Shown piece by piece: positions 20,982-32,012 of a stretch of DNA of 64,000 nt. Position numbers and translations under genes: made by a program. The notes under the pieces were generated by a model. That model saw only the letters and a list, made by a program, of their open reading frames with translations. It was not told the origin of the DNA and ran no database searches. Origin of the DNA: Mytilinidion resinicola. Taxonomy: Eukaryota; Ascomycota; Dothideomycetes; Mytilinidiales; Mytilinidiaceae. Position 1 is the first letter of the stretch; each line of letters begins with the position of its first letter. The stretch covers positions 372,001-436,000 of the forward strand of contig NW_022985459.1 of assembly GCF_010093595.1 (NCBI RefSeq), read 5' to 3'.

Positions 20982-22187
20982 CTAATACCTCCTCTGACGA
21001 ACTCCGTACAATATCAAGCGTGCCTTCTTCGATGGCCTTTCCGCCTCGTCCGCGTTCTCCTCTTCCTTTTGCACCACATTCTTAATCAACCCCTCCTCTT
21101 GCGCTTCCCCCCTCTTGCGCTTCTCCGCCTCTCTCTTTCGCTCTTCCTCCTCCCGCTTCGCAATGCGCTCTGCGGACAGCACCTGAAGAAAATGGTGCAT
21201 GACACAACTACCGTCCTCAAATGTCCAGTCGCTATGACTGTCCGGCCAGTCCCTGAGCGCATCTTCTTGGCTTGAAGGCAACTTGCCAACAATCTCTACC
21301 GGCAGAAACGGCAGACCCTTTAGGATGTCGTCTCCCCCTCTGGACCTGTCGAAATACTTCTGACCCGGCTTCAATCCCTCCTTCTCTCTCGCCGTGATCC
21401 GAATCCGGCTCATCTCCCGTAGAATAGGGTCCCAGTACTTAGCTTGGTACTTGAAGGCTTCCCGCCCTGTAGCTCCACGCGGCGCTCGCTTGCCTCCCGG
21501 GCCGCACTCCTCTAGGAACTTCAACGCGGTAGGAGGCATATTCAGATCCAGCGTGACTCGCTTGATATTTGGGAGACGGACGGAATCATTTAGAGCGCTG
21601 ACAAGATCGTTCAAGTTCCTGAGCGAGGACCTGAAGGGATTCGGATTCGGGTCGCTCTGGTTGTTGGCTTCGAGCCAACCGTACCCGCCCCGGAATTTTG
21701 GCCCGTCCATTAGAGTCTGAAATTCACTGTCAGCTCTGATTTGTTGAAGGACCACGGGAAGCGGTACTTTATACATGGAGTCGTAGCGCTGCAAAGAGAT
21801 AGGATTAGCTGAGAGTCTACATTTGGAAGTGCGGCTGACACTTACCGGATCGTTCTTTTGGTTTTTGATCTGCGCATTGAAGAACTTGATGCGTATGTGC
21901 TCAATGGCATGTGATTGGCGACTGGATGCTGCTGCGAGGCTGGCGTAATGCGTCTCAGCGGCTTGGAGATGGCGGAGGGCCTCCTCCATGCTGATGACGA
22001 CGTCTGTGTCTGGGGTTGGAAGCCAGCTTGGTAGGATCTCCGCAACGTCTTCGCGGAGTAAGCGGCATACGCCGGCGAGAGGGCTCGATGGCTTGTAGCC
22101 TCTGGAAGTGACGTCAAGAGCGACAGTACCCTTGGCAATCTGCTGGCGGATCTCCGCAGGGAGAGCGGTGAGAGTTGGGGCAGCCAT
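20982..22187 (-). CDS. F-box-like protein, paralogue A
   Basis: Two exons: 22187-21846 and 21788-20982. The 57-nt intron (21845-21789; GTAAGT donor, GCTAAT branch, TTGCAG acceptor) is in frame and free of stops, so the unspliced frame is also open; the spliced product is 382 residues. The N terminus, LTALPAEIRQQIAKGT, is an F-box-like motif. The shared family core follows: GVCRLLREDVAEI, LPTPDTDVV, RVTLDLNMPPTALKFLEECG, GPGG and VEIVGKLP. The C terminus is a Lys/Glu-rich helix (REEEERKREAEKRKRGE) with a possible nuclear signal KKARL. F-box proteins select substrates for SCF ubiquitin ligases. This is the longest and best-kept member of the four here. Confidence 0.75.
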   Translation of the reverse strand: MAAPTLTALPAEIRQQIAKGTVALDVTSRGYKPSSPLAGVCRLLREDVAEILPSWLPTPDTDVVISMEEALRHLQAAETHYASLAAASSRQSHAIEHIRIKFFNAQIKNQKNDPVSVSRTSKCRLSANPISLQRYDSMYKVPLPVVLQQIRADSEFQTLMDGPKFRGGYGWLEANNQSDPNPNPFRSSLRNLNDLVSALNDSVRLPNIKRVTLDLNMPPTALKFLEECGPGGKRAPRGATGREAFKYQAKYWDPILREMSRIRITAREKEGLKPGQKYFDRSRGGDDILKGLPFLPVEIVGKLPSSQEDALRDWPDSHSDWTFEDGSCVMHHFLQVLSAERIAKREEEERKREAEKRKRGEAQEEGLIKNVVQKEEENADEAERPSKKARLILYGVRQRRY

Positions 22188-22404
22188 GGAGTATTGAAAC
22201 TAGAAAGCCTAGATTCGAGCTGTTGTTGATATAGGATGTTGTCGTAGAGTGTTTGTTGCTGGTGGGAGCGTTGTGAAGTCCAAGAGGCTAGTAGGAGATC
22301 TGGAAAGTTTAAATAGCTGGCGTTACGGACACCAAGCAAATTTCTTGATTGCGTGACAAAGGTTTGAGCGCCCGATTCCTACTCCAGGGGTTCCATCTTC
22401 CGCA

Positions 22405-23285
22405 ATTTGTTTGAGTTTGACATCAAGTACTAGATGTTACAAACTCATGAGGTGCACATGACGCGCATGGAATGCAGTCTGAGCGAATTCATTCATGATC
22501 TGCAGTATGCACGAGCTAGGGCCTGATTTAGGATGTGGAAACTCTGACGTTGAACAATCTACAGCTCGCATACCTCGTCACATGCTTCAAAACACTTATC
22601 ACATATGCAGAGTTTCCATTTAAGGCATCAGAGTTGGAGCGGTTGCTGATTTGTGTATAGTATGCAGGTTTGATAGACCAGCGCCGGATTCAGGATGCGT
22701 CAACTTTAACATCGCAACCTACAGTTCACATATCTCATGATGTGCTTCAAATCACTTAGTAAATATGCAGAGTATCCATAAAAGGCTTCGGAATTGGAGT
22801 GGTTGCTGATGCGTATATGGTCCGCGGTTTGGATTAGCAGCCGCTGATTCAGGATACATTAACCTCGACATCGAACAACATACAGTCCACATAGTTCATG
22901 ACGTGCTTCAAATTGCCTGGGACATGCGCAAAACCTCCATGTAAGAGATGAGAATTGGAACAGTTGCTGATTCGTACGTAGCTGGCAGTTTGGGCAGATC
23001 AGAAGTTGATTCGTGATGCATTGACATTGACGTTGAATGAAGTCTAGTATACAAAAGTTATGATGTGCTTCAGAACACCTGGGACATGTGCATATCTTCC
23101 GTGAATGGCTTGAGAATTGGAGTGGTTGCTGATTCGTATAATGCTGGAAGGTTGGATAGACTAGGGCCTGATTCAGGAGGCGTTAACTTTGACGTCGCAT
23201 GAGGTACAGTGTGCAAAGGTTATGACATGCCTCAAAACATTCACCATGCGCGCAGAACTACTATGTAAGGTCTCAGAGTTGAACA
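22405..23285. repeat. Tandem array 1, 162-bp period, about 5.5 diverged units
   Basis: The anchor GATTCAGGAT (or variant) occurs at 22525, 22687, 22846, 23008 and 23170, spacings 162, 159, 162 and 162. Other shared blocks are TGATGTGCTTCA, ATGCAGAGTTTCCAT and GGAGTGGTTGCTGAT. A partial unit precedes the first anchor. Units differ at perhaps a quarter to a third of positions. Although the spacings are multiples of three, stops occur in every frame. The array fills the space between F-box-like paralogues A and B. Confidence 0.85.
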
Positions 23286-23676
23286 GCAGTCGAAGAGAAC
23301 GTGTCACACGCCTCAGTTCACAGGGAGATGGACCTTGTCCCCTTGAATAATCTGGCTGATACCGCCCCCAACCTACAGCAGGAAGACTTCCCCTAAGGGT
23401 TCCTTACATCTGACGTGGAGGTAAGGCGTTGATCTAGCGCTTTCGCAAGACATCTATCAACATTGAGAGTAGTTGAAGACGTTGTGTATCGCGCGCAATG
23501 TCTGTACATTGATTGGAGAAGGCACAAGAGCACTACAAAGGGTTAATGTCGCCGCCAAAGTCTAGTATTCTTACGGGCCGCCCCGGGCTTGTGTCTCTAT
23601 TGTACACCGGGCGTCCCTCGCCTGTAGACGCCACGGCCATCTACTCATCCCTCTTCCTCTTCAACACCCCCCCTCT

Positions 23677-24615
23677 TCAGCCCTCTTCTTCCTCTTCTTC
23701 CGCTCGTATTTGGGCCCATTGTTCCCTTCTTTTGATCATCAACGACGCACGCATTGACCCCCTCGTGTCCATATAATCCGTCGCACCTCGTATCTCAATC
23801 GCTTCTTTCAAGAATTTCTGCAAGAAAGTAGGGCTTCCCTGAGTTGCGGCGTCTTGATGGGCCGCAGTGTCACCTCTCAACCACTCGAAGGTCTCGCAGT
23901 CGATGCCATATGCCACCACTTCCAGCTGGCTCGGCGGCAACGTTCCCACAATCTCCACACCCAGCCTAGATCTCTTGAAGAAGTACTGCTGCTTGCCGTT
24001 CTTGCACTTGCTGCGCACATTGTCCCAGCCCCTCAGCCTCTCCAAGACATACGTCCACACGATCTTCTGGTACTTCCAGCCGTGGTCGAAGTGCCCGCCG
24101 AACGTGTGCTCTCTGCCGTCCCAACAGTTCTCAAAGATGTGCAGGGGCTCCGGGGGAATCGTGAGGTCGAGCTTGACATGCTTGAGCTTGTAGGGGAATT
24201 TTGTGAGCTTGGCGTGCGTATCTTCTAACCGCCTCACAAGTTCCATCATGCCTTTGAAGACATATCCGGGGAGGCTGTTCCAATCCTCGAACTTCGGGAG
24301 TAGAGCGTTAATGCGGACTGTTCGGAGCGATTCAGAGGACCACGAGCGCTTTGAGTCGGCTGCGAGCTGGTGGAAGTGCTTACGCGCAGACTTGAGCTGT
24401 TCGAGGGCGGCTTCGCAGGTGACGAGGACATCGGTTTCTTCTGTCGGTAGCCAGCTCTTGAGTGTCTCGGCGATGTCGGCTTCGAATTGCTTGCAAACGC
24501 CTGTGAAAGGGGTGACGGCGTACCAGCCATACCAGTGGATTCGGAGAGACAGCGTTTCGCGTAGGATTTGATGGCGAAGTTCGGACGGGATGGTCGTGAG
24601 GGTCGGTGGAGACAT
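23677..24615 (-). CDS. F-box-like protein, paralogue B
   Basis: An intact 312-residue frame without an obvious intron. It starts MSPPTLTTIPSELRHQILRE, the F-box-like motif. Family blocks follow in order: GVCKQFEADIAETLKSWLPT, TDVLV, ALEQLKSARKHF, HVKLDLTIPPEPLHIFENCW, KYQKIVW, FFKRSRLGVEIVGTLPPSQL, and an acidic end (RAEEEEEEG). It lacks the Lys/Glu tail of paralogue A. Same strand as A and C; the three are spaced 1.5-2 kb apart, a tandem family. Expected role: substrate receptor of an SCF-type ubiquitin ligase, by analogy only. Confidence 0.75.
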   Translation of the reverse strand: MSPPTLTTIPSELRHQILRETLSLRIHWYGWYAVTPFTGVCKQFEADIAETLKSWLPTEETDVLVTCEAALEQLKSARKHFHQLAADSKRSWSSESLRTVRINALLPKFEDWNSLPGYVFKGMMELVRRLEDTHAKLTKFPYKLKHVKLDLTIPPEPLHIFENCWDGREHTFGGHFDHGWKYQKIVWTYVLERLRGWDNVRSKCKNGKQQYFFKRSRLGVEIVGTLPPSQLEVVAYGIDCETFEWLRGDTAAHQDAATQGSPTFLQKFLKEAIEIRGATDYMDTRGSMRASLMIKRREQWAQIRAEEEEEEG

Positions 24616-25063
24616 GATCGAAATAGTGGTGACTTGAACGTGAAGTGGGTTAGATAAAGACGGAGTGGTTCGAGAGGTGTAAAGCTCTAGGTTGCATCAG
24701 TGTTTTGATGGAAGTTTGTGGGACGCGCTAGTGAGAATGCTAACCCATTTGAAGGCCGATGAGGCATCCACTGTAGTTTGAATGAGTGATGTCATCGCTT
24801 TGGTGATCTAGATATCATACCGAAGATCGGGAGTAGTGAATGTATAGTTCTAAACGTCATGTTTCAGATGCAGGCTCTTTAATCAACTGCGGCTTGGATT
24901 AAATGTTATGAAGTCTTCCCGCTGGACCGATAATATGAACTTGGTGGATCTCTTGGAAGTCTGAACTGTCACTCAAGTAAACGCGCCTTTGTAGTTGGAA
25001 ATAGGTTTCCTTGTCGAGTTTTCCCATGTCCATCGGAGTGATGGCATAGTAGAGTAATAGGTC

Positions 25064-25432
25064 ATGAATATGGGTACATGGACATCTCACTGCTTGTGCT
25101 CCACTCTTGCTCGTTGGCCACCACTGTTAGGAGTACCTTATATAGTACATGGCGAAGCGGATGAAGAAGAAGGTACAGACGCCGGATTTCTTATTAAAGC
25201 TGGCCACAGCTCCAGAGCAGCTACAGTAATAGGTTCTGAAGATGGATACGCGGATATCCTACTGCTCGTGCTCCACTCTTACTCGCTCAACGCTACTTTA
25301 AGGAGTGCCCTAGCTAGCATGTCTTCGGCCAAGCAAACAGTAGCACTAGTTCCACTGCATACGCTTTTACATCATATTTTGAGATTTAGAAACCTACTAG
25401 AGTATGCCAAACAGATGCAAGGAGTACCCTAA
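25064..25432 (+). other. Duplicated segment of about 60 bp at 172-bp spacing
   Basis: The block beginning near 25079 (CACTGCTTGTGCTCCACTCT) recurs near 25251 (TACTGCTCGTGCTCCACTCT), with about 60 bp alike in each. A 122-codon plus frame spans both; its second half (GYADILLLVLHS, LVPLHTLLHHILRF) vaguely recalls ankyrin repeats. I do not think the match is strong enough to call a protein. Confidence 0.35.
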
Positions 25433-25649
25433 CCTATGTCATGGTATTGTGATAAGGATGCAGGTAGCTTTTTGAAAGGATTTGGAGACGTGGGAACTGA
25501 CAATTGCGATTTACGGCTCCCTGCAGAGGCAACATAAGTTTGCAGGGCAAAATTACAGGTTATTCATAGATACTGAATTATTCTCATACGGGATATAAGA
25601 AAGTATTCCAAAAGGCCTCCGGGCAAAGAGAAACATCAGACGCCGATCC

Positions 25650-26585
25650 CTATGGATTTCTCGTAATCGAAGACCCTTGAATGCAGACCACGTTTGCTTC
25701 TCCCATAGCTGCCATGGATGCAGCCCGCCATTGCTTCTCCCCTAGCTCGTTCTTTACTTCCAGCTCATCCCACATTTCCTCCGAGACAGCGTCCTTCAGG
25801 AACGTTCTAGCCAGATACGTGTGACGGCGGCGAAGCAAGCCCGCGGTGTTCCCTTCCAGAAGCATGAGCACAACAGGCACTTGGCTCTCCGGCAGTGTTC
25901 CGACAAACTCCACCGGAACCCCTGCACGCGGGTAGAAGTACCTGAATCCCTCGTCCGTCTTCACCTGTTCAATCTGCATAAGTCTCAACTATCGGAATAT
26001 CTCCACCCAGTACGGGGCTTGGTATTCGAACCATAGGTCATCCGGGTCTTCGTTTTCAGGTACGTACGCACCGCCCGGTCCGCATTCTTCGAGGAACTTG
26101 AGGGACTTCGGTGGCATGGTGAAATCGATCTTGATGCGCTTGACAGTAGGGGGTGCCTGGGCCATGTAGACTAAGTCCAGCCTCAAGTTCCCCTGAAACC
26201 ACCTCATAGGATTCACGTGAGCATTACGGTCCTTGGGTGGTGCCCATCGTGCCCATCTATGCTCGATGTCGCCGTGGAAGAAAGGAACGCGAATGTCGGT
26301 GATACCTGGCCACACCTTGCCTGTGGCCGATGCCACGGGGAGTTTGCTGAAGTGTTTTTTGGCGGCTTCCAAAAGTTCCATGCCATCTTCGTCTTCGATG
26401 AGGATGTCGGTGGTGCTGTCGGGGAGCCAGGTCTTTTCAGAGGCGCTGATGTCGTCCTGTAGTATTTTGCAGACGCCGTCGAGGGAGTTCATGATGTGAG
26501 TGCCCTTTTCATTGAGCTTGACGGAGAAGAGATCCTTGATAATTTGTTGGCGGAGCTCTGCGGGAAGGGTAATGAGAGTTGGCAT
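25650..26585 (-). pseudogene. F-box-like protein, paralogue C, with an in-frame TAG
   Basis: The frame opens MPTLITLPAELRQQIIKDLF, then GVCKILQDDI, WLPDSTTDILI, KRIKIDFTMPPKSLKFLEEC, GPGG and FEYQAPYWVEIFR. It then meets TAG at 25991-25989 and continues in the same frame for 112 more codons: LRLMQIEQVKTDEGFRYFYP, then GVPVEFVGTLPESQ. That second part aligns with the homologous end of paralogues A and B. Taking the stop as one residue, the product is 311 residues, the size of B. TAG is one C-to-T change from CAG (Gln). So the copy is freshly inactivated or read through; no other lesion is visible. Confidence 0.75.
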
Positions 26586-27841
26586 GGCTGAAGTGGTAGG
26601 AATAGTTGAGATAGTAGGATCAGCAGTGAGAGAGTTTTAGTGTGGTGGTGACTGAAGTGTTGGTTGTGCATAGGAGTATCGAGATACTCAGACAGCTTAA
26701 ATAGGTCGTTTAGCATGAGCCTCTGCCTGAAGTCAGTCACATATGAAGGTGAATTGGTCCTCAGGAGCTGTACGTGAGGTGAATCGATATCGCGGACCGC
26801 CTGCCGCTTGTTGAGTTTCGCCGTCAGCCCAAGGAGGCGCAGTTTCGAAACTCATACTTGCGCCGAATGACCCTGGCAGCCTCAGAACGAGCAGTTTGTA
26901 TGGACCTCAAGAGATCATTGTGAGGTTCGGAGAAGAGATTGGGCAGTTGTATATGAGCTCTACAAAACTGGCCAGGATTTCCAAGCAGCTAGTCCACCCC
27001 AGAAGGTCCAGGCCATGGCCTCAACTCCAACGACTCCAACAGCTTCTTTCTTTCTGAAAGAGCCCGCCAAGTATGTCTTCTCCCCCTGGCCATAACGGAA
27101 GACACGGCAGAACGCTCGCTGCTCGAAAGGGTGGCTGCACCAAGGATGAAGATGATGACGCGAAAAGCCATGGTCAAGTTGATTCCGAGACCATGGCACT
27201 TGAGCGAAGCAAGGGAATCTTCCTGTCGTTGTTCCCTGCGGATGTCTTGATGGTGTTTTTTCTGGCCCGCGAGACTCGAGAGGTTGTCTATACCGTCTTC
27301 ATGAGCTATCTGGCGAATTCGGTTGTTCTTCTTTCTACTGTGAAGCTGGTCATAATAGCGGACACGGTCAGGAGGCTAGAGACGTCGAAGAGGATATTGC
27401 TCGCATTTGTCACGACCTCCAGAGTAGTATTCGCCCCGGCCTCTGAACCTCGTGAAGGTTGGAAGTATATAATGTCACTTATTTTCCGGTCCCCCTAATC
27501 TTAGGCGGGGCGTGCTTTTTCATCCAACAGTGAAGTTCTTACACAGTGCTGGAAGCGCGAAATACCTAGGTTGACCATGACTTAAATCTTCCTCTACCGG
27601 TTGTCCACCATCCATGTAGCCCCTCAGCTTCGGTTGCGCTGGCTCCTCCCGCAAATGTGATGGCAATGACCGCATGGCTAACTCTGTTGGTCCTTGGGCA
27701 CATAGGCGATGAGAACGTTCTTTACTAGGCCACGTGTCTTGAAACGGCGAGGTCGCGCAGTGTTCAACGATCGACCAGCGAGAAGCAGTGCGGCGGCTCG
27801 GAAATGTGACGCTATCCCCTTCAAACATCGGCCTTGTTCCT

Positions 27842-28135
27842 TTAGAGATGGTCCATCGCCTCTTTTAAATCATCCTGCTTTTTCTCTGCTTTGATCTTAG
27901 CTTCTGCAGCTTGGCCGGCAGCAATTTCGAACTAGAGCTATTGGGTGTCAGTATATCGGATGCCAACTAATGTGGTGCGATAGAACAGACTATTGCTCCA
28001 CCATTCATAGTGGTCGTCGATATCGCTATTTCTGAGATGACCATTTGTCTCGAATCGCACGAGCCTCGAATACGAAGACTGCTCGCACTGTCCTCCGGCG
28101 ACTGTGCGCTGCTTCTTCAGAAGTCTGTCGGGCAT
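27842..28135 (-). CDS. Possible two-exon small protein
   Basis: An upstream frame starts at 28135 (MPDRLLKKQRTVAGGQCEQS). A second exon, 27931-27842, begins after an AGCTCTAG acceptor with ACTGAC about 20 nt before it. It reads FEIAAGQAAEAKIKAEKKQD, DLKEAMDHL, then TAA, a helical Lys/Glu-rich C terminus. I could not find a convincing donor between the parts, so the exon pairing is uncertain. Family not recognised. Confidence 0.3.
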
Positions 28136-28376
28136 GGCGGGGGCTGCTTAGGAGAGGATGATATTGGAGGGTAGATGTAGTAATGCATGCGGTTCATATT
28201 GACGGGGACGTGAGAAGAGACCATGGGCAAAACCGAAGTAGAGATAGCTGCAATGGTAGGGACAGTCGAGTCATGAAAACAAATGTCTTGCCGTCACAAA
28301 GCAGGCCGTTGTGTTGCGCTACCTGCTGTTCGACTTTGATCGGCTGAGTACTCTACAGGATTTTACAATAGTCTTC

Positions 28377-28990
28377 CTACAAAGGTAGAAGTGACCTTGA
28401 CAACGCTAATCCTTCCACCGCATTCGATCGGAATCGGTGTTTCGTAAACACTGACGCCATTCTTGACCTTCTTCTCGACTGGAGCATCTTCTCCTCCGAC
28501 TTTCCCTCCCAGTCTTCCATGGCGCGCTTGCCCTTCCTCTCGACTGGAGCATCTTTTTCCTCCTCTGACTCATCCTTCCAGTCTCCCGGTCTCCCATGGC
28601 GCGCTTGCCCTTCCTTCCCAGGACTTCTACCGTTGGTCATCGTCTCAGGCTCAAATTCCTTGATGACGGCAGTGAGAAGAGTGGTGCATCGTCGGCTGAT
28701 TTCCTAGGGCGTACGCTGAGGAAGAACCAGTCGAAGCAGACCAATGGCGACTCGCGAATGTCGTCCCGGATCTTTTCAAAGATTCCATCGCTCTCTATCC
28801 CGTATTTGTCTATCTGGATGAGCAAGAAGCGATCCTCCTCCTCGGTATAGACCTTCTTGTTCGTGGTCGAGACGGTATGCTGGATCGCAAGCGGGGGCGC
28901 ACGGAGGCTCGATGCTTTTGGTGGCACATTGGCAGGCAATGGAGGCGGGCTGATGCCTCTATTCTTCGATTTGCTTGTTCTGTTCTATGG
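28377..28990 (-). pseudogene. ISWI-like: C-terminal relic of an ISWI chromatin-remodelling ATPase
   Basis: Read leftward: HTVSTTNKKVYTEEEDRFLL, IDKYGIESDGIFEKIRDDIR, ESPLVCFDWFFLS. This is the hallmark region at the end of the SANT-SLIDE part of ISWI, which slides nucleosomes. One base is then missing. In the next frame TP-stop-EISRRCTTLL, TAVIKEFEPET continues the same protein, the stop (TAG, 28706-28704) standing where ISWI has Gln. An acidic/basic tail follows. Upstream, around 28960-29000, RRYIGANIHGTIE-like and NKQIEE remnants fit the preceding SLIDE helices. The ATPase domain is absent. It is a dead fragment with one deletion and one C-to-T stop. Confidence 0.8.
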
Positions 28991-29084
28991 TCCCATGAAT
29001 GTTAGCCCAATGTATCTTCGGAAGATGGGAAGGAAGGCCAAATCGAGTGCATAGGGCCTGGATCAGAGGAGGGTCGTTTTCTCA

Positions 29085-29900
29085 TTAGCAGCTCAGCAGG
29101 TCACAAGGTCGGGGAGCACACCCCACCCCACGAATGAGGAAGAATGAGCTACCTTCACGAGAGTTAGTCTGAGCCGCCTCAGACTAAGGATGACATCGAC
29201 TTTCGAATCATCATAACAAACAACGAACAGGAGAAGAACGATAGGAGGGGTGACTTACGAGATGGCTCTCAGGAGGAAGAATTGTTTCACTGCTCAACGA
29301 TGCCTTGGCTCGCTCCGGTATATTCTGAACCCCTACAAGATCCACCACGGTCAGCCATGAGACCCCAAAAAGAACATGAAGATAATCCAAAATGAGAAAA
29401 GACGGCGTGTCAGAAGAAGATTTTTGTCGGACATTCACCGGCCGAGCAGGTCACAAGGTCGGGCGACGCACCCAGTCTCCGGAGAGATAGGGTGAGCCAC
29501 CTTCACGAGAGTTACTCACGGCGGTGGGCTCCGTGTCAAAGAATTCCCAGGTTATCATCATTCCAGTCGTGGCGCGAAAGTATGTAAGAGGATTGGCTGG
29601 CCTACCAGAACTTGTGAAAGATTCGTAGAACCTTGTCCTGTAATGCTCGCTTGGTTAGCCACTTGTAATTTTGTAGAGTGAAGTAAATCAAGTTTCCGAA
29701 GTGTTGTTGTTTCAGAAAGATTAGCACGTTGTTGATCCCGCATGGACAGCCGGGCAGGTCACAAGATCCGGCAGTCATTCCAGTCGCGCAGTGGGAAGGG
29801 CAGGGGAAGGTGAATGGGGAAGAAAAGTGAGAGGGGGTGGAGGGGGTGGAGGAAAGGGAACTACTTTGAGCCTGGAAGACTGCCATCACGAGAGTTTGCC
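29085..29900 (-). repeat. Three diverged repeat modules, about 350-380 bp apart
   Basis: ACTCTCGTGA(A/T)GG occurs on the minus strand near 29890, 29512 and 29162, each followed within about 80-140 nt by CTTGTGACCTGC. The outer two modules also start with GTAAGT and share GTTATGA. The modules therefore look like a duplicated stretch that included a 5' splice site. They end just upstream of the ISWI relic and may be decayed exon-intron repeats of a gene starting near 30363. Confidence 0.55.
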
Positions 29901-29970
29901 ACGACCGCCCTTAGGCAACTTATTGTTCTCGTCATAACAAAGGGGGATCAGAGGAGTACAGGATGGACAC

Positions 29971-30363
29971 TTACTTGCTGACGTTGAGGCCCAGACACGA
30001 CATAAGTCGAATGATATCCAAGTCGTGCGACGCTGAAAGTGTTCTGACAGCGAGCGAGTGCGCGTCCTCACCGTCCTCAACGTCCTCAACATCGTCTGGA
30101 AGTTCATTCCACAGGAGGTAGTCACTCATACTGTGAAGCCGAGATGTGACATGGGAGAAGGAGTGAATCGATCGAGACAGTTGCGTGGTGGTGACAGAGG
30201 TGTAGTGTTGACGAGGTGACGGAGAGACAGCTTCAGGTTTTGTGGGCAGCTTCGCTTGGCCGGGTACTCCTCGGCGTGAAGGTTTCTTGGCGGAAAGACG
30301 CACTACCCTGGCAGACCGGAGTGTGCCGTTGGGATCCTGAGGCCTTCGTGGAGGCTCCCACAC
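29971..30363 (-). CDS. Possible first exon of an unknown gene
   Basis: A 130-codon frame from 30363 (MWEPPRRPQDPNGTLRSARV), with a basic N terminus and then SDYLLWNELPDDVEDVEDGE and LDIIRLMSCLGLNVS. It runs into GTAAGTGTCC at about 29976, a good donor, which is also the start of the first repeat module. The product is not recognised; a second start (MSDYLLWNELP) is possible. Confidence 0.3.
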   Translation of the reverse strand: MWEPPRRPQDPNGTLRSARVVRLSAKKPSRRGVPGQAKLPTKPEAVSPSPRQHYTSVTTTQLSRSIHSFSHVTSRLHSMSDYLLWNELPDDVEDVEDGEDAHSLAVRTLSASHDLDIIRLMSCLGLNVSK

Positions 30364-30469
30364 TGTAGGTGTACCTCCTCCGCCATCTCACTCTCTATTC
30401 TCTCTCCGCGGCCTCCCCTTTTTACACCTCTATCGCTCCGGCATGCTCTTCATGTGGCAGCACGACATC

Positions 30470-32000
30470 CCGAGCTGCTTCCTCTCAACGCCCACCTCCA
30501 TAACCCACCGTTCATGACGTGCGTGCCGCCCTCTCGATGCTCGGGGCGATGTCTACAACGGAGAACATGCACCATGATTCTCGGAGGACAGATTTATCTC
30601 ATCCATGTTGGCCAAGTCTATATTCAAGGGGGTGAGCACTTCTTCTACTACGCCTCTATCTCCAGAACCGGACCCGTTTCCTCCTCTGCATCTCCCTCTC
30701 TGAGTGAGCGTCACCCGGCCCCACCATTACTTTCTTGCCTTTCAGTGGCTTGGAGGTTAGGCATGGGACCAAGATTGAACGGGAGCAAAATAAACACCGC
30801 ATCGTTCAGCCTGAGGTGATACTTTGGTATAGACTCATGCGACGTAAGAGTACCCTTCACCAGTGGCTCGACTTCATTCCTGTGCTAGCGGGATTGGAGG
30901 ACAAGCTGGTTAAAGGGGCCGGCTCCGACATCTTGCGCACCCGACAAGTCTACTCTTGAAAGCATTCTTTTGACTAGAAGTACAGACTTGGGCACCACAG
31001 GAAGATCTGTTGTTTACCGTGGCCTCGTTATCGCCACCGTCCCGACGACTTACCTAGATACAACCGGATCTCGATGGAAGAATAGAATACTCAATAGGAA
31101 TATCGGAACAGAAGGAGAGTGGTCATTTTCTGGGAGGCTCGAGCCTGAACAACCTACTCCCCGGCTCCACATCCTGTAGAATGAAATCAGACGGTTATCC
31201 TTCAGAGCCACTTGTTGTTAATTGTTCCAGACACTACCTCAGTCCGCTTTATATGTTTTCAAGCTCCTTCTCATCCAGTTGCTGAGCGCCACCGCTTGGT
31301 GAGCTTTCCTACTCATCTCGGCCCTTTAAAGCAAACCCATACACACAGCGAGTTCGAGCGAAGGGAGATCGTTGTATACAGAAGAATGACACGGAATAAG
31401 TAAAAAGGCAAAGGAAAGATTCACTCCTCGCTCGGAGGGTTTTGTAGATATCGAAAAATTTAATTAGCCTCATCAACCATCTTCTCCCCCATTGATTGCA
31501 ATGTCTTCTTCAACTTTAAGGCCAGGTTGTGTGCCATTGCAAGGGGATATAAACGTTTCAATGTATGAACTTGAAGAGGGTCAACGATGCGCTAGGGAAC
31601 TCGATTTCGAGGAAATATGTTTAATGCTTGCTACATGGGGCTGCAACTTTCTTGTTAAACTTTGGACTGGAAACAGGAATCTTTCGATGTGCTATCCGCA
31701 CTATGGTTCGCTTCATGGGTGACCCATGGGTCGCTCTCCGATCTTAATGCAACGACACAAAGTATTTCATATAAATTCGTACAAAGAATACAGACTGTGC
31801 GCAATACATAACGCGATTTCTCTTCCATCACGCCTACTCGACCTGGATTGCTCGCCGTCTGGCTGACCCTGGAAAGCGGAACTTGTCCGGGGAATTTCAT
31901 AACGAGAACGACGGAGACCACTTTCTTCCAAATGAACAATTTCAGCAGATGAGTGGAATTTTTGGCATAATTCAGGCCTTTTGGTACGAAGTTCCCTGAT
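30470..32000. other. No supported gene
   Basis: Scattered short frames on both strands, no recognised motif and no clear splice pairs. Confidence 0.4.
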
Positions 32001-32012
32001 CTACATCTTGCA

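Noticed and set aside
21842..22339. 165-codon minus frame overlapping F-box-like A
   Set aside because: It is out of frame with the conserved family motifs and is explained by composition.
22405..23285. Coding region with a 53-54 residue protein repeat
   Set aside because: Unit lengths are multiples of three, but stops occur in all frames on both strands within each unit.
25064..25432. Ankyrin-repeat protein
   Set aside because: A few residues recall ankyrin helices (GYADILLLVLH, LVPLHTLL), but the Gly/Thr-Pro-Leu-His landmarks are not at a 33-residue spacing.
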